From JAJDAH01 sp964487605 (GTDB lineage: Bacteria > Myxococcota_A > Polyangia > Polyangiales > Polyangiaceae), in NCBI GenBank assembly GCA_964487605.1, contig CAZARU010000019.1, forward strand, positions 1-64,000: 64,000 nucleotides of DNA, read 5' to 3'. The position numbers were made by a program, and so were the translations under genes. A model generated the notes under the pieces. It had not been told where the DNA came from. It saw only the letters and a program-made list of their open reading frames with translations, and did not search any database. Positions 9,169-19,260 of this stretch are shown here, piece after piece (the stretch's first letter is position 1; each line of letters opens with the position of its first letter).

Positions 9169-10287
9169 ATGACGAGCGAGGGCCGCCCGAGCACCATCGA
9201 CGACGCTCGCGACCTGCACGATCTGACGCCGCGACAGCTCGCCGGTCAGCTGCTCGTCATCGGCTTCGACGGCGAGCGGCTCCCCGCCTGGGCGTCGGAG
9301 CTGCTGGCGCGCGGCGAGTGCGCCGGCGTCATCCTGTTCCGCCGGAACCTCCCCTCCCTCGAGGCCGCCGCGGAGATCGCCCGGGCCGTGCGTGCGAGCG
9401 CGCCCGCCACGCTGCCACCGTTCGTCTCGGTGGATCAGGAGGGTGGGCGCGTGACGCGTCTCCCCTCGCCCTTCCCCACGCTACCCGCCGCGCGAAGGCT
9501 CGGTGATCTCGGTGAGCCGGGCGTCGCCGAGCGCGCGGGCGAGCTCGTCGGAACTGCGCTCGCCCACCTCGGCTTCAACCTGAACTTCGCGCCGGTGCTG
9601 GACGTCGATACGAACCCCGCCAATCCGGTGATCGGCGACCGCTCGTTCTCCCGCAGCCCCGCGGCGGTGAGCGCTCTGGCGGTGGCGTTTGCTCGCGGTC
9701 AGCGGCGAGGCGGCGTAATGAGCTGTGGCAAGCACTTTCCCGGGCATGGGGACACCGACAGGGACAGCCACCTCGCGCTGCCCTCCGTGCCCCACGATCT
9801 GGCCCGCATGAACGCCGTCGAGCTCCGACCGTTTCGTGCTGCGGTCGCCGCGCGCTTCGAGGCCTTGATGACCGCCCACGTCGTGTTCCCGGCGCTCGAC
9901 CCGACCGTGCCGGCAACGCTGAGCCGTGCGGTGGTGACGGGCCTCCTGCGAGAGGAGCTGGGGTTCGAGGGGGTCGTCTTCAGCGATGATCTCGAGATGC
10001 GCGCGGTCGCCGACCACGCTTCGCCGGACCGGATCGCCATCGCCGCGGTGGAGGCCGGCGTGGACGCGCTCCTCTCTTGCCGCGAGCGCGCGCGGGTCGA
10101 GCAGGCCCTGGACGCACTGCACGGCGCCCAGCGCGATCCCCATTTCGCGGCACGCGCGCGGGCTTCCGTCGCCCGGAGCCTGGCCCTGCGCAGGGGCTGG
10201 CCGGTTCGACCGCTAGATCCAGCCGCGGTGACGAACCTCGCCGCCTCGGACGACGCCCGCGCACTGGCCGAGCTCCTCGCGCCGTGA
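9169..10287 (+). CDS. nagZ: Beta-N-acetylhexosaminidase, GH3 (NagZ-like)
   Basis: A cytoplasmic glycosidase that removes GlcNAc from anhydro-muropeptides during cell-wall recycling. The 372-residue protein has the GH3 pieces in order: DQEGGRVTRL (about 90-99), NFAPVLDVDTNP (about 139-150), the catalytic loop KHFPGHGDTDRDSH (about 188-201), and the nucleophile region FSDDLEM (about 271-277). The ATG start lies 4 bases after the permease stop, with AAGGAG-like sequence 10-15 bases upstream. It closes the folC operon; with glmM it links UDP-GlcNAc supply and wall recycling. Confidence 0.92.
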   Translation: MTSEGRPSTIDDARDLHDLTPRQLAGQLLVIGFDGERLPAWASELLARGECAGVILFRRNLPSLEAAAEIARAVRASAPATLPPFVSVDQEGGRVTRLPSPFPTLPAARRLGDLGEPGVAERAGELVGTALAHLGFNLNFAPVLDVDTNPANPVIGDRSFSRSPAAVSALAVAFARGQRRGGVMSCGKHFPGHGDTDRDSHLALPSVPHDLARMNAVELRPFRAAVAARFEALMTAHVVFPALDPTVPATLSRAVVTGLLREELGFEGVVFSDDLEMRAVADHASPDRIAIAAVEAGVDALLSCRERARVEQALDALHGAQRDPHFAARARASVARSLALRRGWPVRPLDPAAVTNLAASDDARALAELLAP

Positions 10288-10325
10288 CGAGCCCTTGGCT
10301 CACCCGCGACGACTCCGGTTCCACA

Positions 10326-10374
10326 AAAGCCGAACGGCCTCCCGGAAAGTTCCGGAAGGCCGCTCGACGGCTTT
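10326..10374. terminator. Nested bidirectional terminator
   Basis: Two nested inverted repeats. The outer arms are AAAGCCG (10326-10332) and CGGCTTT (10368-10374). The inner hairpin, 10335-10362, has 13-base arms (CGGCCTCCCGGAA / TTCCGGAAGGCCG) with one mismatch. An A run on one flank and a T run on the other suit termination from both sides. It lies between convergent nagZ and the cysteine-rich gene. Confidence 0.75.
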
Positions 10375-10389
10375 CGCCGACGGTGCCGA

Positions 10390-11667
10390 TCAGCCCGCGC
10401 CGGCTTCGCCACTCGCCGAGGCGCTGGCGCTCACCGAGACGTTCACCTGGACCGAGGCGTCCACCTGAGCCTTGATGGCTCCGGCGATGCAGCCCGCGAC
10501 CTTGAGCGCGGCGCTGCCCTTGCCCACGACCTCGCCAATGCCCTCGATGCTGGCCTTGACGCTGCCCACGACGCCCTCGACGCGGCCAGCCATGCCCACG
10601 GTGATCTTGATGATCGCCGGGAGGTTCTTGCTGATCGCGGCCTTGAGCTTGCCGGCGGCCTCGGCGTCGGCGGCGCCTTCGATGACGACGCTGACCTTGG
10701 GCTCCGAGCACTCGACCTCTGCTTCGAGCTTCGCGTCGCAGTTGGCCTCGCACTCGGCGCTCATCTTGGGCGGGGTGACCTCGCCCGAGCACTTCGGCGC
10801 TTCCATCTTGACGTCGCAGCTGCCGGAGCACGAGCCCTTGCAGTCCGCCTGGCCCTTGACCTCGCAAGACGCGGAGCACGAGCCCTTGCAGCTCCCGCCG
10901 CAGTTGCCCTTGGCGTTGGCGGTGCACTTGCCTTCGCACTTGCCGGCGCACTTGCCCTTGTTCTTGTCGCCGGCCGTCGAGGCCTGGCCATCGCACTTGC
11001 CTTCGCACTCGCCGCCGCACGTGCCGCTGAAGTCGGCCTCGCACGAGCCAGAGCACTCGCCGCTGCAGCTACCCGAGCACTCTGCGCCGGCCTCGACCGT
11101 GCAGCTACCCTCGCACTTGCCGCCGCACTTGCCACTGATCTCGCCGCCCTCGCACTTCACCTCGGCCGAGCCGGGCTCGATGCTGGCGTCGCACTCTGCG
11201 GCGCAGCTCGCCATCGCGTCCATCGAAGCGCTGCACTTGGGCGGGTCGAACTTGACGCTCAGCTTGCCGGAGGCCTTCGCCTTCAGCTCGCCCAGCACCT
11301 TGACCGCCGCCTGGCACGCCGCCTCGGCCTTCTTGCCGGGGCCATCTTCCTTCGGGGTGATGTCCGCGTCCGTCGCGCCGAGGTCCTTGGCCAGGTTGCC
11401 GCATGCCAGGGCGACGTCGCCCTCGAGCTTGACGGCCAGCGCCTGGAAGTTCGCGGTGGCGGAGAGCGCACCCTTGAACTTGCCTTCGACGTCCGCTGCC
11501 AGGCCGAAGTTGGCCTTCATGATCGCCGACGGGTCGCTGATGTCGGCCGGGCAACCGCCGGGCAGACCGGGCAGGCCGGGCATGCCACCGCAGTCGATCA
11601 AGAACGGCGTCATCACGAGTGCCGCCGCACCAAGTACGGGTCCAGAGATCTTGTGGGTAACGCTCAT
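10390..11667 (-). CDS. Secreted cysteine-rich repeat protein, function unknown
   Basis: The 425-residue product has a hydrophobic N-terminal segment (about residues 8-24) ending FLIDCGG; the Asp before Cys makes a classical lipobox doubtful. I count 33 cysteines, about 28 of them between residues 140 and 310. There they recur every fourth residue in short runs (for example CSGSCSGECSGSC and CGGECEGKC) separated by 8-14 residues rich in Gly, Ser, Glu and Lys. The flanks are helical or Ala/Val-rich and nearly cysteine-free. The Shine-Dalgarno GGAGG is 7-8 bases before the ATG, which firmly sets the start. It could bind metal or form a disulfide-ladder solenoid. No family name is recognised. Confidence 0.8.
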   Translation of the reverse strand: MSVTHKISGPVLGAAALVMTPFLIDCGGMPGLPGLPGGCPADISDPSAIMKANFGLAADVEGKFKGALSATANFQALAVKLEGDVALACGNLAKDLGATDADITPKEDGPGKKAEAACQAAVKVLGELKAKASGKLSVKFDPPKCSASMDAMASCAAECDASIEPGSAEVKCEGGEISGKCGGKCEGSCTVEAGAECSGSCSGECSGSCEADFSGTCGGECEGKCDGQASTAGDKNKGKCAGKCEGKCTANAKGNCGGSCKGSCSASCEVKGQADCKGSCSGSCDVKMEAPKCSGEVTPPKMSAECEANCDAKLEAEVECSEPKVSVVIEGAADAEAAGKLKAAISKNLPAIIKITVGMAGRVEGVVGSVKASIEGIGEVVGKGSAALKVAGCIAGAIKAQVDASVQVNVSVSASASASGEAGAG

Positions 11668-11779
11668 TCTCGAGTTCCTCCGATAGCCCTGACGGGCGCC
11701 TGACCATGCTGATTGGGTCCGGCGATGGGCCGGGCCGTTTCCCTCTGCTGTCCCCGCCGGGTTCAGCTCGTTGACGTGT

Positions 11780-11795
11780 CGCGGGCTTTCCCGCG
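11780..11795. other. Small hairpin in the 270-base gap
   Basis: A stem CGCGGG / CCCGCG with a 4-base loop lies between the DUF433 gene and the cysteine-rich gene. It may end the gnd transcript or sit in the leader of the cysteine-rich gene. In the rest of this gap I see only three copies of a 7-base word (TCGTTGA at 11768 and 11882, its complement at 11914). Confidence 0.3.
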
Positions 11796-11937
11796 CGGGC
11801 CGCCTAATCGCCTGATCTCGCGGCGTTGTAAAGGGGCAACCGCAGCCGGGTGTCGGCAGCGTCGGACCGAAACCACTGAAATCGTTGAAGGGTTCGACGC
11901 AATGGCGCGGTTCTCAACGACTTTTCGGCTCGACCCC

Positions 11938-12353
11938 TCAGGTGCCGCGCCGGCGCCTCGGCCCGGCGCTCCCGCGGGCCGGCATGGGGTCGTCCTCCGC
12001 GGCGAAGGGCAGCTCGATCTGCCTGCTGTCGCGAGGTCCCCGGTTCTGAACGCCGGCCTGCGTCATCAGCGCGGCCTCGCGATCGAGGTCCGCGTCGATG
12101 ACCTCCTCGTTGTCGAAGGCGAAGGCGAGCGCGTCGAGGATCTTGGCGGGCCCGAGGCTCGGGTAGCGGCGCAGGAGCGTCTCGACCGAGGCACCACTCC
12201 GGTAGAACGCGAACAGCCGCCTGACGGGTACCCGTGACCCTTCGACGTACGGACTGCCGCCCAGCATGCTGGGTGATGTCCGCACGTGCGGATGCGGAAC
12301 GAGGACGATGGGGAGCGCGGCCGGCGCAGGGGTTCGCGGTCGCCTGGGCCGGC

Positions 12354-12357
<4 letters not shown>
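11938..12357 (-). CDS. DUF433 domain protein
   Basis: About 139 residues. The DUF433 core GGSPYVEGSRVPVRRLFAFY is followed by a helix-rich ALA/LRRYPSLGPAKILDALAFAFDN stretch, the winged-helix-like fold often found in VapB-type antitoxins. No PIN-domain toxin gene sits beside it. The GTG start at 12357 overlaps the gnd stop by 4 bases; a GTG three codons upstream is also possible. The C-terminal 40 residues are unconserved in appearance and end in a basic tail. Co-transcription with gnd is likely from the overlap, but a functional tie is not evident. Confidence 0.7.
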
Positions 12358-13763
<1,406 letters not shown>

Positions 13764-13845
13764 GGCCGACGACGATAGCACGGTGCCCGCGGACACCCGC
13801 GTGCTTGAAGCGGGCGTTCACCGGCGCGACGATGGATGCGCCCCC

Positions 13846-15399
13846 GTGGAAACCCAACCGCCGCCCCGAAACCCACTGCGTGAAGGCCTCCCCACCGAGT
13901 CGGTCGTCGATCCCGGCGTGCTCGTCATCTTCGGAGCGAGCGGCGATCTCGCACGCCGAAAGCTCGTACCCGGCATCTACAACCTGGCCCGGAATCGACT
14001 CGTCCCGGCCCGGTTCGCGGTGGTGGGGTTCGGCCGCTCGCGGCTCTCCGACGAAGAGTTCCGCGAGCGCATGCGCCAGGGCGTCGTCTCGCACTCACGC
14101 CATCAGCCCGTGGACGCGACGGTGTGGGCAGACCTGGCACGGGCGTTCCACTTCGTGAGCGGCGCGTACGACGACCCGAGCTCGTACGCGGTGCTGCGCG
14201 AACGCCTGGAGGCGCTCGACGCCGAGCGCGGAACCCAGGGCGGGCGGACCTTCTATCTCGCGGTGCCGCCCGATGCCGTGGGGAACATCGTTTCGCAGCT
14301 GCGGGACGCGGGCCTCATCGCGCCGCCGTCTGCGGCTCCGGATGCCCGGTGGCCACGCGTCGTCGTCGAGAAGCCCTTCGGCACCGACCTCGCTTCGGCG
14401 CGCGCGCTCAATCGCGAGCTCCTCGCCAAGCTGGAGGAGCGCCAGATCTTTCGAATCGACCACTACCTGGGCAAGGAGACCGTCCAAAACCTCCTGGTGT
14501 TCCGGTTCGGCAACACGCTGTTCGAGCCATTGTGGAATCGCGACCACGTCTCGCACGTCGAGATCACGGTGGCCGAGCACTTCGGGATGGAGGGTCGGGG
14601 GACCTTCTACGAGCAGACGGGTTTGATGCGCGACATCGTCCAGAACCACGCCCTGCAGCTCTTCTGTCTGGTGGCCATGGAGCCACCCGTCGCGTGGGAC
14701 GCGGACTCGGTGCGCGACGAGAAGGTGAAGGCGCTGCGCGCTCTGCGGCCCATGCACCGCCCCGAGGACGTCCACGCCGGCGCCGTCGCCGGGCAGTACG
14801 GACCCGGTATCGTGCGCGGTGACGAGGTCGCTGCATACCGCGCCGAGCCCGACGTGAGTTCGGCATCCCGGGTGGAGACCTACGTCGCGCTGCGGATGCA
14901 CGCGGACAACTGGCGCTGGGCCGGCGTTCCTTTCTACCTGCGCGCAGGCAAGCGTCTCGCCAAGCGCGTGACCGAGATCACGCTCCACTTCCGGCCGCTG
15001 CCGCACCCGCTCTTTCGCGACGCGCCCGGCGCTCTCGATCAGCCGAACTCCCTGGTGGTTCGCATCCAGCCCGACGAGGGCATCAGCCTGAGATTCGCCA
15101 CCAAGGTGCCGGGCCAGGAGACCGCCATCCGGGGCGTCGCCATGGACTTTCGCTACGGCGCGGCCTTCGGTCGCGAGACCCCGGAGGCGTACGAGCGGCT
15201 CCTGCTGGACGCGATGCGCGGCGATGCGACGCTCTTCACGCGCCACGACGAGGTGGAAGCCCAGTGGCAGTACGTCGATCCGATCCTGCGTGCCTGGGAC
15301 GAAGTCCCCGCGGGTCCAGCGCTCTACCCCGCGGGCTCGTGGGGACCCGCTGCGGCGGAGGCGCTGCTGCTCGAAGGACACCGCTGGGGAGCTCCGTGA
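13846..15399 (+). CDS. zwf: Glucose-6-phosphate 1-dehydrogenase
   Basis: Catalyses the first oxidative pentose phosphate step. The protein has the nucleotide loop FGASGDLARRKL, EKPFGTDL, and the catalytic RIDHYLGKETVQN. From the GTG at 13846 it is 517 residues, slightly long; GTGs at 13783 and 13801 are possible but would reach into the gnd promoter region. The much longer open frame upstream is antisense to gnd and was excluded. Its stop overlaps opcA by 4 bases, so zwf, opcA and pgl form one operon. Confidence 0.93.
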   Translation: METQPPPRNPLREGLPTESVVDPGVLVIFGASGDLARRKLVPGIYNLARNRLVPARFAVVGFGRSRLSDEEFRERMRQGVVSHSRHQPVDATVWADLARAFHFVSGAYDDPSSYAVLRERLEALDAERGTQGGRTFYLAVPPDAVGNIVSQLRDAGLIAPPSAAPDARWPRVVVEKPFGTDLASARALNRELLAKLEERQIFRIDHYLGKETVQNLLVFRFGNTLFEPLWNRDHVSHVEITVAEHFGMEGRGTFYEQTGLMRDIVQNHALQLFCLVAMEPPVAWDADSVRDEKVKALRALRPMHRPEDVHAGAVAGQYGPGIVRGDEVAAYRAEPDVSSASRVETYVALRMHADNWRWAGVPFYLRAGKRLAKRVTEITLHFRPLPHPLFRDAPGALDQPNSLVVRIQPDEGISLRFATKVPGQETAIRGVAMDFRYGAAFGRETPEAYERLLLDAMRGDATLFTRHDEVEAQWQYVDPILRAWDEVPAGPALYPAGSWGPAAAEALLLEGHRWGAP

Positions 15400-16439
15400 C
15401 GCAGCTCTCGGATGCCGTCGGTGCGATGGAGCGCGCCCTCGCCCGGCTCTGGCTCGACGACGACGTCACGCGCGGCAGCGTCCGCGCCCACACCATGAGC
15501 TTCGTCGCCGTGTGCGGCCGGTCGCACCGGGAGCAGTTCGTGACGGACGTCGACGACCTGGCGGCGCGACTGGGTTCGCGGACGTGCATCGTGACCGTGG
15601 ATCCGACGGTCGAGCCCTGGCACCTCGACGGTGACGTGTCGGCGGTGTGCAGGGTCCCTGCCGCGGGAGAGAGCCCGAAGGTATGTGCCGAACGGATCGA
15701 GCTGACGTTCGGAGCGGTCGCCGCCCGGCGCGCGCGATCTGTGGTGGAGGCGCTCACCGAGGCGTCGTTGCCGCTCGTCGTCTATGGGGGCCCCGGAGCC
15801 TCCCCCGACGTTCTCGCGGCGCTGGCGCCGGCGAGCAGCCGACTGGTGATCGACAGCGCGGAGCTGGGGACCGCTCGGTCCTCGGCCTTGGCCCGAGAAA
15901 CCGGGGTGCGGATCGAGGACCTCGCCTTCGTGCGTGCGCGCAACTGGCGCGAGATGATCGCCCGGGGCTTCGACGATCCCCGACATGCCCACGCCGCCTT
16001 CGAGGTCCGCGAGGTCCACGTACGACACGTCGGCGGTGATCACGCGGGCGCCGAGGCCCACGCCGAGCTTCTGGTCGGTTGGCTCGCGACGCAGCTCGAG
16101 TGGCGTACCGAAGGGGGGCGCATTCGGGGGCGTGACGGCAGCCCCATCGGCGTGGTGCTGGAGTCCATCGATCGGGCGGGGCTCGCCGTCTCGCTGCTGG
16201 AGAGCGTCACCGTCACGGCTCGACTCGGGTCGGGGTCCCTTCGCGTGGAGGTCGCTCGCGACGACCACCCTGCGCACCTGCGGTGGTCGCTCAGCGAGGG
16301 CGGAGCCACGGTCGAGCGGACGTTCGTCGTGACTCGGCGGTCGCAGGCGGACCTGGTCTGTCGCGCCGCCGAGGAAGTCCGTCGGACCGACGGAGCCGAG
16401 CGGGCGCTGGCGTTCGTGCGAGAATGGCGGGCGGCGTGA
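15396..16439 (+). CDS. opcA: Glucose-6-phosphate dehydrogenase assembly protein OpcA
   Basis: OpcA proteins bind and activate or redox-tune glucose-6-phosphate dehydrogenase and are best known from cyanobacteria and actinobacteria. The 347-residue product has the family layout: an N-terminal VRAHTMSFVAVC segment, HREQFVTDVDDLAARLGSR, and ARNWREMIARGFDDP in the middle. Position between zwf and pgl, with 4-base overlaps at both ends, supports the call more strongly than any single motif. There is no catalytic signature, as expected. Confidence 0.85.
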   Translation: MTQLSDAVGAMERALARLWLDDDVTRGSVRAHTMSFVAVCGRSHREQFVTDVDDLAARLGSRTCIVTVDPTVEPWHLDGDVSAVCRVPAAGESPKVCAERIELTFGAVAARRARSVVEALTEASLPLVVYGGPGASPDVLAALAPASSRLVIDSAELGTARSSALARETGVRIEDLAFVRARNWREMIARGFDDPRHAHAAFEVREVHVRHVGGDHAGAEAHAELLVGWLATQLEWRTEGGRIRGRDGSPIGVVLESIDRAGLAVSLLESVTVTARLGSGSLRVEVARDDHPAHLRWSLSEGGATVERTFVVTRRSQADLVCRAAEEVRRTDGAERALAFVREWRAA

Positions 16440-17200
16440 CCGGGGGTGCCCACCCGCCCGGCGCCCTGGTCGTGTGCGGGGACGCTGCAGAGCTGGCTCA
16501 CGAAACCGCGCTGCGCATGGAGCGCGCCATCCACCGTGCAGTTCGGGAGCGCGGCCGCGCGATCGTCGCTCTGAGCGGCGGCTCGACCCCGATGCCGGCC
16601 TACGCGCTCCTCGCGGCCGAAGGTCAGCGACTGGCCGCCGTGGAGTGGCTCCTCGCCGACGAGCGGTGCGTGCCGCTCGCCGACGAGCGAAGCAACTTCG
16701 GCGCGATATCACGGGCGCTCTTCGCGCCGGCGCGAGTCCACGAGGCCCGGCGGCACCCGGTGAACACCGACCTGCCGCCCCACGAGGCCGCCGCGGACTA
16801 CGAGGCGCGGATCCGCTCGCTGCTGGGGCTGAGCCCGCGGGGCGCGCCCGGAGATGCGCCGGCGGTGCTCGACCTCGTCGTCGCGGGCGTGGGGGTCGAC
16901 GGTCACACGGCGTCGCTCTTTCCCGGCCGAGGCTCGGTCGCTGCGACCGACGCGCTCGTGGTCGCGGTGAGCCCGGGTCGTGGCCTCGAACCTCGGGTGT
17001 CGCTCTCGCGCAACGTCCTCGTTGCCGCTCGGACGGTCCTCGTGCTCGCCAGCGGCGCGGCGAAGCGTTCGATCGTCGAGGAGGCGCGACGACCGGGTAG
17101 CGAAGACGACGTCCCCGCCAGGATCTTCCTCGGCGCGCCCGCCGGGACGGTGACGTGGCTGGTGGACCGCGAAGCGTCGCCCGGCGAGGACGCCGCCTGA
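16436..17200 (+). CDS. pgl: 6-Phosphogluconolactonase (DevB type)
   Basis: Hydrolyses 6-phosphoglucono-delta-lactone, the step between Zwf and Gnd. It shows VALSGGSTPMPAY, the LADERCVPLADERSNF substrate segment, and the GVGVDGHTASLFPG signature. The GTG at 16436 gives 254 residues and overlaps opcA by 4 bases; an ATG at 16424 is equally open. It is convergent with tkt, 11 bases away, with no room for a classical terminator. Confidence 0.92.
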   Translation: MTGGAHPPGALVVCGDAAELAHETALRMERAIHRAVRERGRAIVALSGGSTPMPAYALLAAEGQRLAAVEWLLADERCVPLADERSNFGAISRALFAPARVHEARRHPVNTDLPPHEAAADYEARIRSLLGLSPRGAPGDAPAVLDLVVAGVGVDGHTASLFPGRGSVAATDALVVAVSPGRGLEPRVSLSRNVLVAARTVLVLASGAAKRSIVEEARRPGSEDDVPARIFLGAPAGTVTWLVDREASPGEDAA

Positions 17201-17211
17201 GTTTGCTCCCC

Positions 17212-19176
17212 TCAGAGCGCCGTCAGGACCCGCTGCGCGACGCTCTCTGGGGTGAAGCCCAGCTCCGTCGCCAGCCGCTCGGCGGGAGCGGAGGCGCCGA
17301 AACGGTCGATGCCGAGCGTCAGGCCGCCACTGCCGACGATCCCACGCCACGGCAACGTACGACCTGCCTCCATCGAGACGCGTGGGGCGCGTCCGAGGAC
17401 CGCCTCTTGCCGCTCGGCGGGGAGCCGCAGGAACGCCTCGAGACAGGGCATCGAGACCACGCGCGCAGGCGTGCCGCGGGCATCGAGGATCGACTTGGCG
17501 CCCAGGGCCAGGCCTACCTCGCTCCCGCTGGCGATGAGCGTCACGGCCGGCGACGCGACGTCCGAAAGGACGTAGCCGCCGTCGAGGATCACGTTCGGAT
17601 CGAACCCGGCGGGTCGCTCGAGGACCGGGACGTTCTGGCGCGACAGGGCCAGCGCAGTGGGCCCCGAGGTCCGTGTCAGAGCGTGCGCCCAGGCTGCCGC
17701 GCACTCGATCGCGTCCGCGGGACGCACGACGTCCAGGTTGGGGATGAGGCGCAACGCCCACACGTGCTCGACCGGCTGATGAGTGGGGCCGTCTTCGCCG
17801 AGAAAGATGGAGTCGTGAGTGAAGACGAACACCGCCCGCTGCTGCATCAGCGCTGCGAGGCGCACCGACGGTCGCATGTAGTCGCTGAACACGAGGAACG
17901 TCGAGCCGAAGGGCACGAAGAACCCCGAGATCGCCAGGCCGTTGCTCACGGCGCCCATGGCGTGCTCACGGATGCCGTAGTGGAGGTTCCTTCCGCCGAA
18001 CTCCCCCCGCTTCACGTCTCCCCCGCCCTTGATGGTGGTCTTGCAGGAACCCGCGAGGTCCGCCGATCCCCCCACCAGCGAGGGAACCAGCGCGGCAGCG
18101 CGCTGCTCGACCGCGCTCGCGTGACCGCGGGTGGCGTCCTTCTTCGTGGGCGCGGCCGCGACGAGCTGCGCGTACAGATCGCCCGGCACCGGGCAGCCGA
18201 GGTGGGCGTCCCAGACGGCGCGCCTGTCCGCGTCGAGCGCGGCGAGCGCGCGGCGCCACTCCTCGCGCAGCGCACGGTTCTTCTCCACCGCGGCCGCGAA
18301 GAGCTCGCGTGCGCCCGCCGGGACGTGGAACGCTTCGAGCGGCCACGCTGCGTTCTTCTTCGTGCCCTCCACCTCGGCGGCGCCGAGCGGAGCGCCATGC
18401 GCATCGGGTGTGTCCTGCTTCGTGGGCGCGCCGATGGCGATGTGGGTGCGTGCCACCACGAGCGACGGGCGCGTCTCGTCGGCGACGGCCGCGTCGAGCG
18501 CGACGCGAACCGCCGCCGGATCGTGGCCGTCGACGTGGCAGACCGACCAGCCGTAGGCCTCGTAGCGCCTGGCCACGTCCTCCGACAGCGAAAGGTCGGT
18601 CGTTCCGTCGATGGTGATCTGGTTGTCGTCGTAGACGACGACGAGGTTACCCAGGCCGAGATGCCCCGCGAGGCTCGATGCCTCGCTCGCCACACCCTCC
18701 ATGATGTCACCGTCCGATGCGAGGACGAAGACGCGGTAGTCCACCACCGTCGAGCCCGGACGGTTGACCCGAGCGGCCATCATCTTCGACGCCAGGGCGA
18801 GGCCCACGGCGTTGCCCAGGCCCTGTCCGAGCGGGCCCGTCGTCGTCTCGACGCCTGGCGTGTGACCCAGCTCGGGATGACCAGGCGTCTTCGAGCCCCA
18901 CTGCCGAAAGGCGATCAGCTCGTCGAGGGAGAGGTCGTAGCCGGCCAGGTGGAGCAGCGAGTACAGGAGCATCGACGCGTGTCCGCACGAGAGGACGAAG
19001 CGATCGCGGTTCGGCCACTCCGGGTCGCGCGGATCGAACCGCAGGTGACGAGAGAAGATCTCCACGGCGATCCCGGCCAGCGCCATGGGTGTCCCCGGAT
19101 GTCCGCTGTTGGCTTTCTCCACCGCATCGACGGACAGGAACTGAACCGTGCGAACGGTCTTCTCGAAGGCGTCCAT
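17212..19176 (-). CDS. tkt: Transketolase
   Basis: A thiamine-diphosphate enzyme moving two-carbon units between pentose and triose/hexose phosphates. The 654-residue protein begins with the TVRTVQFLSVDAVEKANSGH motif, then GHASMLLYSLLHLAGYDL, GPLGQGLGNAVGLALA, the ThDP/Mg loop SDGDIMEG, and in the pyrimidine domain THDSIFLGEDGPTHQP. It is full length. It lies downstream of ruvX and mltG on the same strand (84-base gap) and closes the pentose phosphate island from the other side. Confidence 0.95.
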   Translation of the reverse strand: MDAFEKTVRTVQFLSVDAVEKANSGHPGTPMALAGIAVEIFSRHLRFDPRDPEWPNRDRFVLSCGHASMLLYSLLHLAGYDLSLDELIAFRQWGSKTPGHPELGHTPGVETTTGPLGQGLGNAVGLALASKMMAARVNRPGSTVVDYRVFVLASDGDIMEGVASEASSLAGHLGLGNLVVVYDDNQITIDGTTDLSLSEDVARRYEAYGWSVCHVDGHDPAAVRVALDAAVADETRPSLVVARTHIAIGAPTKQDTPDAHGAPLGAAEVEGTKKNAAWPLEAFHVPAGARELFAAAVEKNRALREEWRRALAALDADRRAVWDAHLGCPVPGDLYAQLVAAAPTKKDATRGHASAVEQRAAALVPSLVGGSADLAGSCKTTIKGGGDVKRGEFGGRNLHYGIREHAMGAVSNGLAISGFFVPFGSTFLVFSDYMRPSVRLAALMQQRAVFVFTHDSIFLGEDGPTHQPVEHVWALRLIPNLDVVRPADAIECAAAWAHALTRTSGPTALALSRQNVPVLERPAGFDPNVILDGGYVLSDVASPAVTLIASGSEVGLALGAKSILDARGTPARVVSMPCLEAFLRLPAERQEAVLGRAPRVSMEAGRTLPWRGIVGSGGLTLGIDRFGASAPAERLATELGFTPESVAQRVLTAL

Positions 19177-19260
19177 GGGTCGGGCCCTACCAAAATCCCC
19201 AGCTGACGGCTACGCTCTCGCGGCGCGACGCGCGTCGGTCACACGGCAGAGCGCGTGCCA

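Noticed and set aside
10472..11686. 404-codon plus-strand open frame rich in Leu/Pro/His/Ser
   Set aside because: It is the complement of the cysteine-rich repeat gene. The minus frame has a signal sequence and a strong ribosome site; this one has neither.
17155..19206. 683-codon plus-strand open frame
   Set aside because: Antisense to intact transketolase; Arg/His/Val-rich shadow typical of GC-rich DNA.
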